Source of the DNA: Andreesenia sp964489735
GTDB taxonomy: Bacteria; Bacillota; Clostridia; Tissierellales; Gottschalkiaceae
DNA length: 5,839 nucleotides
NCBI GenBank assembly: GCA_964489735.1
Contig: CAZBAL010000056.1
Span: 1-5,839 of the forward strand
Reading direction: 5' to 3'
Of this stretch, positions 5,789 through 5,839 are shown in pieces. Every line of letters begins with the position of its first letter. Positions within the stretch are counted from its first letter, which is position 1. A program made the translations under genes and the position numbers. The notes beneath the pieces were generated by a model that had not been told where the DNA came from, searched no databases, and saw nothing but the letters and a program-made list of their open reading frames with translations.

Positions 5789-5839
5789 GACCCATTAGCT
5801 CAGTCGGTAGAGCACCTGACTTTTAATCAGGGCGTCCCG
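5789..5839 (+). tRNA. tRNA-Lys (anticodon UUU), 3' end cut by the window edge
   Basis: The acceptor 5' strand is GACCCAT (5789-5795), followed by TA. The D-stem is GCTC/GAGC (5798-5801 and 5810-5813). The anticodon stem is CCTGA/TCAGG (5815-5819 and 5827-5831) with loop CTTTTAA, placing anticodon TTT at 5822-5824. The variable loop and first bases of the T-stem are present; the rest of the T-arm and the 3' acceptor strand lie outside. The sequence closely follows the usual bacterial tRNA-Lys pattern. Whether further tRNAs follow in the same transcript cannot be seen. Confidence 0.95.

Overview
This is an AT-rich window with strong Gram-positive style ribosome binding sites (AGGAGG class), sigma-A-like promoters, an SLH-domain surface protein and a YtrB-like ABC operon. 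Together these point to a low-GC Bacillota, plausibly an anaerobic Clostridia/Tissierellia-type bacterium. The phylum is fairly safe; the finer placement is inference. No phage, insertion sequence, CRISPR array or defence genes are visible, and the window looks like ordinary chromosome.

Layout, left to right. The first ~100 bases hold what looks like the leader of a further minus-strand gene that begins just outside the window. A class I SAM-dependent methyltransferase (105-821, minus) is transcribed divergently from a two-gene ABC operon. That operon holds a YtrB-like ATPase (988-2244, plus; TTG start) with a long acidic tail, and a six-helix membrane protein (2228-2980, plus) that overlaps it by 17 nt. 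The 160-bp divergent region carries a clear promoter for the ABC operon and an 8-bp inverted motif, TTACCCTA/TAGGGTAA, at both ends. The permease converges on a water-forming-type NADH oxidase (3078-4415, minus), with a 15-bp bidirectional terminator (3017-3070) between them.

The NADH oxidase diverges from a secreted SLH-domain protein (4661-5539, plus) with a textbook promoter. After a 173-bp stretch with two stem-loops, a near-consensus promoter drives a tRNA-Lys(UUU) gene cut off by the right edge.

The genes do not form one pathway: they are an export or stress-type ABC unit, a redox/oxygen-detoxification enzyme, a cell-wall-anchored protein and a tRNA. The most unusual item is the ABC ATPase. 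It keeps Walker A and B but has lost the usual Q-loop glutamine, signature glycines, D-loop and switch histidine, and it has gained an acidic low-complexity C-terminus of about 130 residues. I see no convincing evidence of a wholly new system.
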